This document shows, one piece after another, positions 35,980 through 47,929 of a stretch of 64,000 nt of DNA (its first letter is position 1; each line of letters begins with the position of its first letter). Location: contig JACATO010002213.1 in the NCBI GenBank assembly GCA_018389105.1, positions 62,001 to 126,000 on the forward strand, read 5' to 3'. The position numbers were made by a program, and so were the translations under genes. The notes under the pieces are model-generated. The model was not told the DNA's origin, made no database searches, and was given only the letters and a program-made list of their open reading frames with translations. Source of the DNA: Nautilus pompilius. Lineage: Eukaryota > Mollusca > Cephalopoda > Nautilida > Nautilidae.

Positions 35980-37362
35980 AGGGTGATCATACATCTGGCT
36001 GTCCTTTTTAGTCTCACGTCCTCTGTCCAGCAGGCATTTAAAATATGTTGATACTGTCCAGCTTTTTATTTAAATATGATCCATCCAGACTTAAAAATTA
36101 GCTACCCACAACTTCAAATTAAATCAAGTAAAATTAAATAAATTTTTATTTATCAATGGATTACAATAGAATGCATGAATGGACAGAAGAAATGAATACA
36201 TTGAACATGTACATGAAGACCCTAACATGACAGTAGTATTGTGCTACATGAGGTACTACATGAGTACGGTAGCCGAATTGTTCAGAAAGAAACAGATATG
36301 GTTTAAGAATGGATATCTATTACAATTATGACAAAATACAGCTTAAAAATACCATCAGAAACTGGTTGTTTTACGATCGCAAAATTGCTTCAGCTGTCAG
36401 TGATCAATTATATAAATTAAAGTAAAAAAGAAATTGTTCATAAATAATTATATTAATTAAACTAAAAAAAAATGTTCACAAGCTTCAGGTATCTTAAGTA
36501 CTGAATATAAAACTTTGAAGAACTATTAGAATAGAAAGGATGAAAATTCTACGTCAAGAAAATAGTATGGAACAAGAATGTCAGAGTTTTTACGACGAGA
36601 CTCAGTTGGTATCAAAAGTGCATCAGTTACTTGGAAAAATGGGTAAAACCTTTTGATGAACTTCAGTGTTTTGGTTGGATGCTTTTCAAAAAGAGTAAAA
36701 ACATGAAATTCAATGAATTATTGCCATGCCTAACATACCTTAAAGAGAAGGGTGTAAGTATTGATGATGTAAAGTTTTTTTACTCGTTCTGCAATACTAA
36801 AACGTTTATATTAAAAAAAGGAGTTCTTTGAAGGTCTTATGCATCAACAATGGGGTTCCTTCTTTAAAAGCTGTACAGATGCAGACTTCCTTACAGAATT
36901 GTTAAAAATTTGTGAATTTTTCTTCAGTATTTTGGACACAATGCAAATGTTAGAAAGAGTTTTTTCACTGATCAATGCTCAGTGGACAAGGAAAGAAACC
37001 AACCGAGAGTGCAATCTACCAACAGTATTATCCTCATGCAATATAACATGAAGAAATTTTCTGGTGAAGCGTTTCATTCTTATCTTCTTGAAAATGAAAG
37101 CTTACTGAAAAAATAAGCCCATCTGAAAAATTCCAATGTTAAGTTAAGAAATTTTTTCTTGATCTCAATTTTTATATTTTCTTACAAAAATCCTTATTTG
37201 TTCAAATAAAATAATTCCTGTACAATTTCCTTCATTCATAATAAACTGTCTGAAAATGAATTGGCTTTCTCATTTCATGTTTTCCATTTTTGCCCTCGTT
37301 GTCCTCTGTCCTCCATTTTTACTTTTGCTGTCCTCCTTTCGGTACTTTGGTGTCTGGTCGGG
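35980..37362 (+). mobile_element. hAT-family transposon remnant
   Basis: It contains the broken hAT transposase segment at 36,540-37,120. The left edge (AGGGTGATCATACATCTGG) and right edge (TTTGGTGTCTGGTC) resemble degenerate ends of a common hAT type, but no clean terminal repeats or 8-bp duplication could be aligned. Boundaries are tentative. Confidence 0.4.
36540..37120 (+). pseudogene. hAT transposase C-terminal remnant
   Basis: Plus-strand frames read EKWVKPFDELQCFGWMLFKK, then ADFLTELLKICEFFFSI and MLERVFSLINAQWT. This is the hAT C-terminal dimerisation region, whose consensus has Val-Glu-Arg-x-Phe-Ser. After a frameshift come KERNQPRVQST and YNMKKFSGEAFHSYLLENES. Frame changes near 36,835, 36,950 and 37,030 and the missing N-terminal region show that it is dead. 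Confidence 0.65.
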
Positions 37363-37470
37363 AAAGAGTTTTAGGTGAAAGAAAGAGAATGAAGGTGAAA
37401 TAAAGAAGCTTCAATCCATATGGAACAGTTTGATATGATTTTTGCCTATTAAACAAAAAGTTTAATCATC

Positions 37471-37647
37471 TCACTTTGCAACCATGGTTTGCATTTTTGC
37501 TTTTACAGTCTGTTGTAATGAATCCTTCGCTTTTCGCCAATCGCAAACAGATTTCTCACTAACGCCATACTGCCATTCTGCTACCATATTTCCACCATTA
37601 TTTTCAGCAAAATTCACCACTTCCAGTTTGCAATATATACTTTCCTT
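37471..37647 (-). pseudogene. CENP-B/Tigger-type helix-turn-helix fragment
   Basis: The minus strand reads KESIYCKLEVVNFAENNGGN, then VAEWQYGVSEKSVCDWRKAK, and stops at TGA 37,473-37,471. The pattern K-L-E-V-V-x-x-A-E-x-x-G, then F/Y-G-V-S-E-K-S-V-x-D-W-R-K, is the N-terminal DNA-binding domain of pogo/Tigger transposases and CENP-B. Only this domain remains. Confidence 0.7.
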
Positions 37648-37799
37648 TTTTTATAGCTGGAATTTTCAAGTAAGGATTGATGTTTTTTTTTTCAACTTTG
37701 GTGAATTGAAGCTCCACTAACACAATATCTGTGTCCCCTAAGCACTAAAGAGAAGAGAGGTAACTGAATTTGAGTCAGCATACACCTACACATGCATGC

Positions 37800-37810
37800 T
37801 CGCGCACGCA

Positions 37811-37861
<51 letters not shown>
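37800..37861. repeat. (CA)n microsatellite
   Basis: An almost pure CA tract inside the right part of the Tigger element. Confidence 0.95.
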
Positions 37862-37865
<4 letters not shown>

Positions 37866-38804
37866 TGCACATAAATTTCCCTTGGTACTTAAAGGTCCCA
37901 TGTTCCTGGTATCATGATTTTACCCATATATAAGTCGGAGTGGAGTATAAGTCAATGGTCAGGCCCTTGCAGAAAAAAGTATCAACTTGTACACCGAAAA
38001 GTACGGTACTTAGAAAAATGTAATGCACTGCATTTTAAAGATAACAAGTTTATAGTCAGTTTATTGCAGCTGAAAACAATGTATGCAGACAGAATCAGTT
38101 AACCCATCCTTTTATTTATTTAGATTATTACAAAAAAATAAATCATATATGGTAAATAGGTTATTGCTTCAAAAGTAGAGGGTGGGTTCAGACATGTAAT
38201 AGATCTAACTAATAAAATTTCCTTACAAGAGACCCGTTTAGGTACCTAAAACTCTGAGCTCCCTATAAGCTTCCCATACTTGTGTTGTGTTCACAGCCAC
38301 ATGTGGTCCTATTGAATATCTGTGTAAAAAATACTTTAAAGTTTCTGGCACAGAATGGCAGTGATAAGCCAAAATTTCCAACAATAAACATCTGGCTCAG
38401 AATTGTACAGTTTAGCTAACTAGAAAATAGATCTATATTTAACCAGAAAGAGTCTGATTTGATGTTCACCAAGCTACTATTCAGATAAGTCACCTTCAAA
38501 GACTTGATTAAACTTTTAATGCATTTTTTACCACCAAGGGTACAGTTTAATCCATCTTTTGTTACTACAGTGAGAATTACATTGGAGAGGCTCCACAAAA
38601 CCAGACTAGAGGAACACAAAAAATCAGCAAGGCATGGCTAGCTAGAAAAGTTATTAGCAAATTATGCATGATTGTGTGATCACCAAGTTAAGTGGACACT
38701 GCTCCATCATAAATTCTGAGCTTCACAACCATAAAATAAGGAAAAAAACCACATGGCTCTGGAACTCAATACACTAAATACATCAAGTGTTGTGGTCTGC
38801 AATA

Positions 38805-38929
38805 TCAGGATACACCTATTAACTAATATAAAAAGTTTAAATGTCCAAAAATTATTATGAGGAATTTTCAGGATACACCTGTTAACTAATGTAAAAGTTT
38901 AAATGTCCAAAAATTATTATGAGGAATTT
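38805..38929. repeat. 63-bp tandem duplication
   Basis: Two copies (38,805-38,867 and 38,868-38,929), each from TCAGGATACACCT to TTATGAGGAATTT, differing at a few positions and one deleted base. They sit just beyond the 3-prime end of the mariner remnant. Confidence 0.9.
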
Positions 38930-39520
38930 GCCAGAAGTAATGCCTCACTATTTTCTCAAAATTCTAAAGCAAAAGCCCTTTTTTAAAACTATATCAGTGC
39001 AGTTATTTGTTTCACATAGTCACCATCACAATCTACAAACTTGCACCAATCGGAAGCCAGTTATAGCAAAATGATACATCTTCATCAAGTAGCCACTGAT
39101 GAAGAGCATTCTTCAAGGTATGTCATCATTTTCAAAATGTTATCCACATATGCCTTTCTTCGGAGATTGAAGAGATGAAAGTCTAAGGATGTCAAGTTGT
39201 GGCTACATGGAGAATGAATACAGCCTATCCAATTCATCCAATGGCCTCTGATGTTCTGAGGTATACATGAGGTTAATGAAATCCACTGAGAACAAACTTA
39301 ACTTTAGAAGAGTTACCAAGATTAGCAATAATCATCTTTATGGCATGATAACCAACACCTAGACTCTCATTCAACTCACACTTCATTTGTTGATCCTTGC
39401 AGATCAGTTCATCAATTATCTCTGTTATCTGCATTAACAGCTGTTGCCAGCTTCCTGCAGCAAATCTGTCTTGGAGTTCAGTCTCAACTTTTCACTTGAT
39501 TTATCCAGCATCTTACAATG
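38930..39520 (-). pseudogene. mariner-like transposase remnant
   Basis: Minus-strand translation across frame breaks gives IDELICKDQQMKCELNESLG, then VGYHAIKMIIANLG, the helix-turn-helix region of mariner-like proteins. Near the end, LASDWCKFVDCDGDYVK matches the usual C-terminal Trp-x-Lys-Cys-Val-x-x-x-Gly-Asp-Tyr-Val. The central catalytic part is deleted or unreadable and stops abound. Confidence 0.45.
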
Positions 39521-39529
39521 TTCACGTCA

Positions 39530-42500
39530 ATGCAGAAGTGCCAATACATATTCAACATGCAGCAGTGAATATAAAATGGAAAAATTGCTTCATCTGTGAT
39601 AAATTCAATTGCTGCTTTCTACTTAAAATGTATATCAGTGCTAGCTGTTTTTTTTTAAAACTGCTGCACTGTACTTCAGTAGAGGCAGAATATATTAAAA
39701 TATCTTGAGTATAATTTTTATTGCTATACCAATCGCTATTCTTCACAAAGGCATTATTTTTGGAGTGTCTCTCTTATCTGATTGAACAGATGACCTGGCA
39801 GTGTATGCAGTAGGCTAGAGTGTTGATCAAATTACAACATCCAAAAACTTAGCAACCAACAGGTTGCAGTTTCAAGATCTTCTCAAACCAATTAAAATAG
39901 AAACATCTACTGCAAAAATTAATATTATTGCTCACCAAAAGAGGCTTTCTCGGGACCAAGTACTAACAATAGCAATAGGGAAAGATTTGCATAATGCTGT
40001 TTCAATTGAATATTACAAATAATATGGTTTTGAGAATTAAAATGTACAAACTAACCTTCTAATGCATGAATAACATGTCCAATGTCTTTCACTTCTTGAA
40101 ATGATTATGCCAATTAGTTATGGCCTTATCCATGTAGTTCCGCAACTGCTCTGAAATGATACCACGCACTTTAAGCCTTTGCCATAAGCAGTCCCAAACA
40201 ATGCCTGCCAGGGTGGCCCCATTCCCTGGTCTCACACTAGCAATTTTGAACAGGTGTAAAGGAATCAGAGCATATAATTAATGTTCAGGACATTTTTGTC
40301 ATCTTAGAATTAGATATTACCTATACAGCAAACCCCCATTACAGTCTCAGTAATGCAACTTATTTGCCTTCATTTTCCCACAAAAATATGTAAAGAAATT
40401 AATAAATACATTGATTGAAAATTTGAAAATGCTTCACCCTGAAACTTAACATTTCTAAAATATCCTATTTTTTGCTGCCACTGCCACAAAAAAAAAAAAA
40501 TCAATAGTTCTGTTTATCCTCTCAAAGATCACAGACCAGTTCTACTGTAGCTTAATCACAGGGTATAAGAACAATGCATACTACGTTATAAATGCTGTAA
40601 AGCTACAAGCACCTGCCAGTCATTAATAAATTTATGTGCAAATTATTTTGGTGGCAATACAAAAGAAAAAAAGGGCCAATCATTCATCAGTTTCTCCTGA
40701 CTACCTCTGTCTCGTGCAGCTTGCTAATAACTTTGCTCTCATTTTTGCTAACTTTGCTCTCAAAGATCTTGCTTTTGATTGCACGAGAACCATAAAAGTC
40801 ATCTCAGAATATCTTTGAGGGAAGGGAAGAAAAAACAACAGGCTCCTTTAATTAAGTTTTGGTTAGGAAAGAAAACAATGCGAGACAAAATGGAAACTCA
40901 CTGCCTAAGTAAATCTCTCTGTAGAATTGTTCCGTTTTTTTTTTTTATTCTTATGAAACAAAAAACAAAACCAAGCAACAAATTTGTTAGGTAAAGGAAA
41001 CCATTTTTTCTCCAAGTATGAAGAAAGCTAACATAAAAAAGATTATTTATTTTCTAATTTTTTGTTTATTTCTACTACTAATAATTAATGATAGAAGGTT
41101 TTGCTACCTTTATTTTCAAGCCAAATGAGCAGACTTTAAGTGAGGAGTTTACAGAATCAAACGATCTTCTTCCCACTGACATTTAAGGAGACGTTCCCAC
41201 AATGCAATGCTATAAAACATGTACCCATCCTCACCCAGTTTCAAAAATGCTATTAAAAACCATTATTCTTCCCTCATTAAAATCAATGCTGGATCCAATC
41301 TTATAGTATTTTTCTTAAAGCTTGTGTAAAATCTGAACCAAACTTCTTTTCACTAGTTATTAAGGAAATGATCCCTTGGTACAATGCTACAGAATTTAAA
41401 TCCCTAAACATATCAAGGATATGATTTTCTCTTTCTGCTGCTTCCTTTTTTTTTTTCAATGTCAATGTCTACAACTGTATTTGATAATGCTGCAAGGCAC
41501 CATGGTTACAATACAAGCCTAAGGTCTAGCACTTCCATCTTCCGCAAATCTACTTTCTAGTTTTAAAAATTATTACAGCTGAACAGTCCAGGCTGTGTCA
41601 TTAACTCTAGTCTATTTTAGCCTTAGCCACATTATACTGCAACCAAGCAGTTTGTCCGTTTGTGGGAATATCTCTAATTTTTAGCAGGCAGAAACTTGTT
41701 TTAGATTTTATTAACCTCACCCCTCCCATTGCTGATTAAAGTTTGAATTATCATTGTTAATTTAGGTCCAGTTAAAAAATGCATTTGACTGGCAAATTAA
41801 AAAACCCGAAGAGGCGGCTTCAGAGCAGATGACTACAAAGATTTGAGTTAATTTGCTCCAAATAAGTGACTAAATTCAGTGTCTAATGTCTCTTTGTATC
41901 ACATACAGCTATTTTTTCTCTCTATATAATCATAATAAAATATGATTAAATTACATTGTCTTAAAATTTATTTTTTCAAAAAATTGGATTATCATTGATT
42001 TGTTTCCAAGAGAAAGCTGATTTGGGACATGAATTTTACTTTTTAACTCAGACAACTACATCAACAGCTTGAAACCATTCCAGAAATTTTTGTTTTAAAA
42101 AAACAAAGGGGAAATAAAGGAAATCTAATTACACTTGTCTAATTAACCAATATGCTTTGTGTTCAATTCAATATAATTTCTGGTAATAAATATTCATTCA
42201 AAGGGAAAAAAATGAAACTTCACTTAACCATTTAGAATTTGAAAAACATAATTCGGTTAGAATTTTAAATAAAGTATACAAATTGATTTTTTTTTTTTTT
42301 GTTAATTTAAACAATTTATAAACTTATGAGTAAAAAAAAATTTGTTTGCTTTCAGATATTTAACAAGTTATTTGCAAATTACCTATTTTGATCATTTTAC
42401 TGTCAGACGATCCAGAGAAGTGGCATTGCAGAATTAATACAAAATAAAGTCATTTTTTAATTTATTATCTTAGACAAGTGTATTATACAATTTGTATTTT

Positions 42501-43650
42501 TTATTATCACCAGTTATTATAATTTTAATATATTTTCCAAAAACTACTTTTTTTTCTTTACATGGAAAATTAACATGCAGAATATATTAAAGCCGCCCAT
42601 GTAACTTCTAGAGATACAATTCAGTTCTGCCTGTAGCCTGTTTCACAAAATCTAATCTATATTTATTAAATCCTTATGAAATGTGAATAACAACCGGATG
42701 CTAAAGGTCTGTTAGCTTTGCTATTTAGAAGGACCAGACAGATTAAGGTTCTGGGAAAAGCTACAAAGACGACTAGAAGGAAAGATTTCTGTACAATTTT
42801 TATAAAACAAAAACAAACAATAAAAATCTATGGGTTACACATCCTTGTCCGAGTACAGATGTAATTAAAGCCACTGCACCGTTCTCAGCTGATCAGAAAG
42901 CAAGATGGGCTCTTTTGGTGTTTGAAACATTAATTTGTTTGCTTTCTCAGCCATCATCCTCTTTTTCTCATTCACCAGTCAGATTTGGATGAACTACAGC
43001 TTTTTTGTTTTTTTTTTTCTTTCAAGGTCTGCTTTGTGTCCGTCCAAATAGCTTTGTCTTAGAGGAACATTTTCCAGCCATATTGAAGTGTAGTGGAGAG
43101 TCCTGAAGAATGCCGATGAAACTGTCTTCAGCTCTTTTGCTCATTTTCAGTTATCTCTAGCAGAAGTTTTATTGACTTTGTTAATTTTCATTGCGTGTTC
43201 ATCTGTTCAATAACAATCACACTATCCATTATTACTTAATGTTAAATCTTAGCAGCAGCAAAGAGGAACAGTTTCTCAGGTGGGTTTTTGTCTTTTGCGA
43301 ATTTTTTCAGAAATGTGCTTGTTGGTTTCTGTTGTTGTTGGTTGTGACCTGTGGAAACCACAGACCCATGCAGCCCTTTAATGAAGAAATCATTACTTTA
43401 ATATAATACATTCTTCTCTCACATAAAGTTTCCGCAAAATTTCACCAGAGTTCATATTTTTCAAATAAATGCAGGGCTACAAACTTTTCGAATTAAGCAA
43501 CTGTTGAACGCAGATCAATAAAAGATCTTATTTTACTTTCATAAACATAAGTTGTACTGATTTTCTCTCTCTATTCCATATTTTGCCGTTCTGTTTATGC
43601 ATTTAAAGAAAGATTTTATTTTAGATTTACTGTTTGTATGCTTGTTGCAG
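39530..43650. other. AT-rich, CpG-poor noncoding DNA (probable intron)
   Basis: Apart from the exon-like sequence at 40,056-40,094 I see no gene or recognisable element. Low CpG and poly(T)/poly(A) runs are typical of the rest of the block. Confidence 0.3.
40056..40094 (-). CDS. Possible 39-nt exon
   Basis: On the minus strand a 39-base segment is bounded by TTTCAAG (acceptor) and GTTAGT (good donor). It reads VKDIGHVIHALE in one frame (2-base and 1-base overhangs). A branch-site-like CATAACTAAT lies upstream of the acceptor, but there is little polypyrimidine tract. It lies downstream of the exons at 47.9-58.6 kb on the same strand and could belong to that gene. Its incoming phase does not join directly to the exon at 47,892-47,929, so another exon would be needed. 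Weak. Confidence 0.25.
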
Positions 43651-43654
43651 ATGA

Positions 43655-43985
43655 GAGATGTGTTGGTCCAGTGGTAGAAGCTAAGGCTGAGGGGTCTAGG
43701 TTCAAATCCTGGTTGGGGCTGGCTCCATTTGGTGTACCTACCTGGCATGGTTTCTTCTCACTCTTCTTCACCAACCTTCTGTACTTTTTCCATTTCCTCC
43801 CATATTTAAAAGATGAATATTCCTAGTGGGAAGTTCCTGCGGTAAGCGTGCAGCTGACTCCTACACCCGATCTCTTCTGCTTGGTTTAGGGAAGTAAAAT
43901 CAGGAGATTTTATCTGGTGGACGGCTCATGTGCCAACATCAGAACACAGGTTCAAGGAAGTAGTTAATAAATGCTTTGCTGGTTT
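43655..43985 (+). repeat. tRNA-derived SINE, plus orientation, best-preserved copy
   Basis: A-box-like TTGGTCCAGTGGTAGAAGC and B-box GGTTCAAATCC form a pol III promoter. Next come GGCTCCATTTGGTGTACC, TGGCATGGTTTCTTCTCAC, a CT-rich block, CATATTTAAAAGATGAATAT, TCCTAGTGGGAAGTTCCTGC and a nonhomologous tail. The same order of blocks recurs on both strands of this window. Open frames here are SINE translations. Confidence 0.75.
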
Positions 43986-44144
43986 TTAAAACTATTTAGT
44001 AAGAGAAAGAGAAATTCCAAGCAACCAGAAGCAATTAAATGATACTGGAAAATAGACCCAGCATATTACTTCCTTAAGAAAGGCATTGCCAAGTGACACA
44101 TGTAAAAACCTCTGGCCTTTACTCCAATGTGCAAAATAAACTTT

Positions 44145-44202
44145 TCAAAAACAACAACAACAATAATAATAATAATTATAATAATAATGATAATAATAAT
44201 AA
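44145..44202. repeat. (CAA)n/(AAT)n microsatellite
   Basis: A CAA then AAT/ATA trinucleotide tract with small interruptions. Confidence 0.9.
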
Positions 44203-44299
44203 GTTTACTCTGATGTATAAACATACATACACATTGGATATCACTTCCAAACTAGGTTTAATTAAAACTCTATGTGATGATTTCATATAGATATTTATA

Positions 44300-47200
44300 A
44301 AATTTTCAAATAATATGTATCAACTAAGAAAGAAGCACAACAGTTTTATCTGTGATAAAGATCTATGAGCAAGCTTTTATTAAAATACCTTTCCTCTGAT
44401 GTCAATTATGATGCATAGAAACAAAACAATGTAATAACATCACATCTGCTGTTTGTGTTTGCACAATACTGAAGACTTCTCTTTTTCAAGTATAATGCTA
44501 AACTGGCATGCTAACATGTTGAACAGACTGTGACTTCAGCCAATATGTTATCTCTTGTAACCATGTGATCAGATAACTAATCTAATTGTGTTTTTTTTTT
44601 TTTGTTTGTTTCAGACTAAACCCATATCAAGACAGTTAATAATATAAGTGTTGGCTAGCTAAAAAATTATACAACAAATAAAACTTTATGCTGAGAGACT
44701 TGTATAAACCTGTCTTCTTACATAGGCCATAACAGCTTCCTTCCTTGTATAAGCTGCTTTTAACGGTTCTCTTCATTGCATAAACTATTGTATAATTACC
44801 TTCCTCCTTTTATAAGCCATAACAGCTTCCTACCCCCTTGCATTAACTAATCCAAACTAAACCATCTCCAGCATGATGTTTTTGTTGATCTTATGATAAT
44901 AACTATTTAATGAACTGAATAATAATTGTGCTTATCATTAAAAAGGTTTAGTAAATTTATTTTCAAAAGTCGGCTATATTCTGTTTGATACTTTTATGTA
45001 TTAATTTATAATAAGTTAACTATTTAAGATGAAACCTTAACAGATGATTTAAGTTCTCTGCCAAACAACATCAAGCTATAGGTTTCTGCTTATAATGTGA
45101 AAGACTACGAAAGAAAGAATTAACCTTCACCAAACCAGAACTCTGGCAGGTTGAGGAAGAAACTAGGTACTGATAACAAACATAACCAGGTAGCTTAAGA
45201 ATTTATGGTATGCAAGTCTTTTTTTTTTGCTTTATCATCATTAGTAATGTTATGTAAACTTATACTGTGATTAACTAACTTAATCATCTCTGTGTATTTA
45301 GCTACAGAACAATGACAATACCCCAAATCACTACCCACCCACACAAAAACATCCACCAAAACGCCCACAGACACTTGTCAATGTTTTCATTAGCCTAGTG
45401 AAAGCCAGAATAATAAAAGCAATAAAATTGGCAATAGAGTTTAATTAGGGAATAACATTGCATCATCTGTCCTATCTTACATAATTGAAACAACTCTGTA
45501 TTACCACCATACAAAATTTAAAATCATCCTTGCGCAGGAATTACAATATGTCAAACTCATTTTAATGTGGCAACTAACTGATACAAATTATTTTTAGCCA
45601 AGAGAACTTTTCAAGAGCTTCTGAAAGCAAAACCCTGTCACAGAGAAAATCTCTCTCATGTTCAATGAACAGAAAACAGATCTTACTTATCTCTCTCTGT
45701 CTGTACCATTTGTAGTTTCATAAAAATTCCTTACTTCATAAAGGAATTAATAAATTTAAATATAATCACAAAATTTATTTCTAAAGTCTTAGAAAAGGGT
45801 ACTTTTTTTTTCTAAACAAGAGATATAATCTGATATTGAAGATTAACTGAATTTTTACTTAAGAGCTCTGTTCAATCAGCATATATATAGTTAATTAGTC
45901 AGTCTCTCCTCTCAGAGAGAAGAAATAACAATAATGTTTCAGCAACTTTATATGTATCTAAATTCTTTCCAAAATTGCAGTATCTCATGGAGAAAAAATT
46001 ACAAAGATCTATTTTTTTTTTAAAAACCCAAAAAGAATTGAAGTGAAATAAGTAAATCTCATCATCTTTATCAGCTCAATAAAAAATTCCTCATTTACAG
46101 CAACATATTTTTAAAAGAAGAAATTCTACAGATTTTACATTCTGTCTAAGGAGATTAACTGCAAAAGTCAAAATTTGTAGCAATAAAATTAACAAATAAG
46201 ACTGATTTATTTTTATGATGTACAGTAGTAAGCAGTCCAAGCTTGCCTGCCCCATCTCATTAAATGGGGTGCTCTCTCACAGGAGCAATAATTCTTCTCA
46301 TGTTTTCAAGATATGGAAATAGAATTGTATCTATACTGTTTTGTTTTTTTTTTTGCTTTGGTTTGTTTGTAGCTATTGTTGCTTATTTAGTGAAAGAAAG
46401 TTTGTAAATAACTAACAACTAGCATTTCATACAGCACATCACAACCATTTGATTTACATCACATTTTTGCTACATTTGATCTTTGTAGTAATTACTTTTA
46501 TGTTAGAAAATTGTAACTTTGTTTTGAAATCTGCCTTTTTCTTTCTTTGTTTTGCTTGTAGTTACCTCTTTCCCACAAATGTTCAAAATCACGAACACAC
46601 TATTTTAATACTTTATTGTTAATGGAAATGCATTATCCCAGAAAAAATCAAAATAAATATTCATGTATTAGGACATATAAATCATTAATTGCAATTATGT
46701 CACTTCAAGCTTTTTATATAATTATGGCCCTAGAAAATTATTTCTATGAATGTTAGCTGATATTATGCTTTTGCATAAATGCTAATAGATGAGCCTTATT
46801 ATTAAAAAGTGCTAATGTTTTTGTTTGACAAGTGGAAATTTCATATGAAACAAAATTAGTATCCATCATTGTTCTTCATAAGACTGGTTATTCCTAACAA
46901 AAAATTACGTAGGAACACAGGGTGGTATGTGAACAACCTGGCTCAGCCATAAACATAGAAAGCTGCGGAAGAAAGAGAAAAGCCCTGGAACATGGAAACA
47001 GACTGATGGTCTGCAAGTTAAACCCTTTCTTCACAGGTAATTAATTAAGCAAAAATAAGTTGACTGGGTTAAACATCAAAACTACACCTTGTAGCAGTGT
47101 ATTCTGGTCAAGTTGATGAGATTCTCACAAGAATTATTGAAATATTCTACAAACTGTGCAATTCTATCAGTGCATTGTTTGAAAGAAAATGGGTTTATAC

Positions 47201-47885
47201 TGCAAAACATTAATGATCAAAAGTACACTTCAGAGCTCAGTGTACAAATACCTTGCTAAAAAAGAATCAGGACTTCTTAAACCACTGTTTGGTCCCTTCA
47301 ATCTCCAAATCTGAACCCAATTACACTTATATGGAAGAAACTAATCAAGGGAAAAGGTTCAACCCATTTTAAATAAAGCTAGATCAATTCTTTTTTTTTA
47401 AAATCATTAAAATGACTGAAGATGCAGAAAATTTCCCCTGGGCACTCCTGCAATTGTCCTTCACACACCATCAGAATTAAACAATTCATATTGTTGTTGT
47501 TATTTTGAATAGCTCCTAGTTACTCTTTTGAGTTTTAAGTCTTAATGAGTCAGGCTAGAAAAAACATTGCACGCCATCAGAAATACTGCCCAGTAAAAAC
47601 CACCTGATGCTTGCCAACTTTGGGCATCTTAATGAGAAAATCTACTAAGCCTCTTTCTCTGATTAAAAAGGTAAAAATCAGAAGATCCAGAGAAAACAGA
47701 CACTATCTCATCACTAGATTGGCATGCACAAATTGAACAATAAAACCCATGACAAGTGTAGTATACTATCAAATGCTTGTTCATCCAGAAGCTTCGCAGT
47801 AAGCCTCATCAGCTAGGTACATATACCTAGAGCCATTACTTTTTAATAAAAAAATTGTTGATGAAAGAAATTTACTGGTAACTGT
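44300..47885. other. AT-rich noncoding DNA (probable intron)
   Basis: No supported exon or element. An imperfect repetition of CATAACAGCTTCC with nearby TATAAGC/CATAAAC motifs occurs at 44,725-44,850. Confidence 0.3.
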
Positions 47886-47891
47886 TATTAC

Positions 47892-47929
47892 CTGTGCTGA
47901 CTGGATTTATTCATATACGTTTCTTTAAC
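47892..47929 (-). CDS. Exon 10 (38 nt) of the minus-strand gene
   Basis: A strong acceptor (ACTTTCCCTTCCAG) and the donor GTAATA bound 38 bases reading VKETYMNKSSQH in the phase left by exon 9. It ends with two unpaired bases, so at least one more exon must follow, farther left. Confidence 0.5.

Larger units (their letters stand above)
35768..38006 (-). mobile_element. pogo/Tigger-type element split by an inserted hAT remnant
   Basis: The left end CCGTATTTTTCAGGTTATAA and the inverted right end CCGTACTTTTCGGTGTACAA, both then reading GTTGAT, are imperfect terminal repeats. Both are flanked by TA (35,766-35,767 and 38,007-38,008), the target site of Tc1/mariner/pogo elements. Internal ATAAGTCG-type motifs near both ends support the match. 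A CENP-B-like helix-turn-helix lies at 37,471-37,647 (minus strand). A plus-strand hAT remnant (about 35,980-37,362) occupies much of the interior and is best explained as a later insertion. Confidence 0.65.

Noticed and set aside
43655-43985. A genuine tRNA gene, because of the clear A- and B-box-like sequences
   Set aside because: No cloverleaf with paired acceptor stem could be drawn, and the head continues into a SINE body shared with other copies.
47730-47815. Possible final exon reading LTAKLLDEQAFDSILHLSW on the minus strand
   Set aside because: The frame could continue from exon 10, but the acceptor has no pyrimidine tract and the intron would be only about 75 bases. Not strong enough to list.
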